A DNA stretch of 64,000 nucleotides, taken from Pocillopora verrucosa. Lineage: Eukaryota; Cnidaria; Anthozoa; Scleractinia; Pocilloporidae. Of the stretch, positions 63,931-64,000 are shown piece by piece (the stretch's first letter is position 1; each line of letters begins with the position of its first letter). The position numbers and the translations under genes were made by a program. The stretch is taken from positions 20,354,405-20,418,404 of the forward strand of contig NC_089318.1 of the NCBI RefSeq assembly GCF_036669915.1, read 5' to 3'. The notes under the pieces were generated by a model. That model was not told the DNA's origin, ran no database searches, and saw only the letters and a program-made list of their open reading frames with translations.

Positions 63931-64000
63931 AATGAAATACTTCAACGTAGTGATGAACTTGTCTTTTCACCTCCCCAACTAGGATCACCTTCGTTTTGTG
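63931..64000 (-). CDS. Partial second copy of the small membrane protein (cut by window edge)
   Basis: Matches 23958-24035 closely and keeps the tail codons (HHYVEVF-like). Only the C-terminal part is inside the window, so integrity cannot be judged. Confidence 0.35.

Overview
The window is animal nuclear DNA, most likely from an anthozoan cnidarian such as a stony coral. It is AT-rich, has GT-AG introns, and is full of SINE, LINE, CACTA and foldback repeats. Every identifiable gene is eukaryotic. The taxon is an inference from overall character.

The dominant feature is a tandem, same-strand (minus) array of one family of single-exon genes, about 440-510 codons each. Nine look intact inside the window (2420-3853, 7070-8386, 9872-11395, 12057-13580, 14464-15813, 17034-18482, 25493-26842, 31051-32385, 57351-58799, with 50390-51832 a tenth), and one more is cut by the left edge (1-924). 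Nine further copies are pseudogenes or fragments. Each protein has a polar N-terminal region carrying one short beta-prone motif (type: N-C-S-V-x-V-V-G-Q-S-N), a long all-helical TPR-like region with a near-invariant SPED(W/L)AE(L/I)Y signature, and a Ser-rich tail. The N-terminal motif has the spacing of a RHIM, the amyloid motif of RIPK1/RIPK3-type immune adaptors. I do not recognise the family by name. I read it as a lineage-specific, fast-evolving, putative amyloid-signalling adaptor family.

Upstream of several intact copies lies a compact block with an octamer-like ATTTGCAT, a CCAAT box, a kappaB site (GGGAAGTCCC or GGGAAAGTCCC) and a CRE/ATF-like TTACGTCA, about 390-430 bp before the ATG. 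Another subgroup has GGGAAATTCCC or GGGAATTCCC about 220-270 bp before the ATG. The kappaB site is spoiled in three pseudogene copies. Together with the RHIM-like motif this suggests NF-kappaB-inducible innate immunity (inference).

The array shows vigorous turnover: two main subfamilies, mosaic copies that join one subfamily's promoter or N-terminus to the other's body, a near-identical duplicate killed by a nonsense mutation, an unequal-crossover scar near 9552, a perfect inverted repeat at a deletion joint (30180-30209), and fossil C-terminal remnants between genes.

Three plus-strand segments carry the C-terminal (DUF4392) domain of D-glutamate cyclase (DGLUCY): 20148-22212 with three clean exons, and two broken copies at 53824-54532 and 61928-63691. 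Mobile elements include a complete CACTA/EnSpm transposon (33401-39796, TSD TTC) with a spliced transposase and a divergent accessory gene, three non-LTR retrotransposon fragments, tRNA-headed SINE/foldback elements (one with a 13-bp TSD), and small MITE-like elements.
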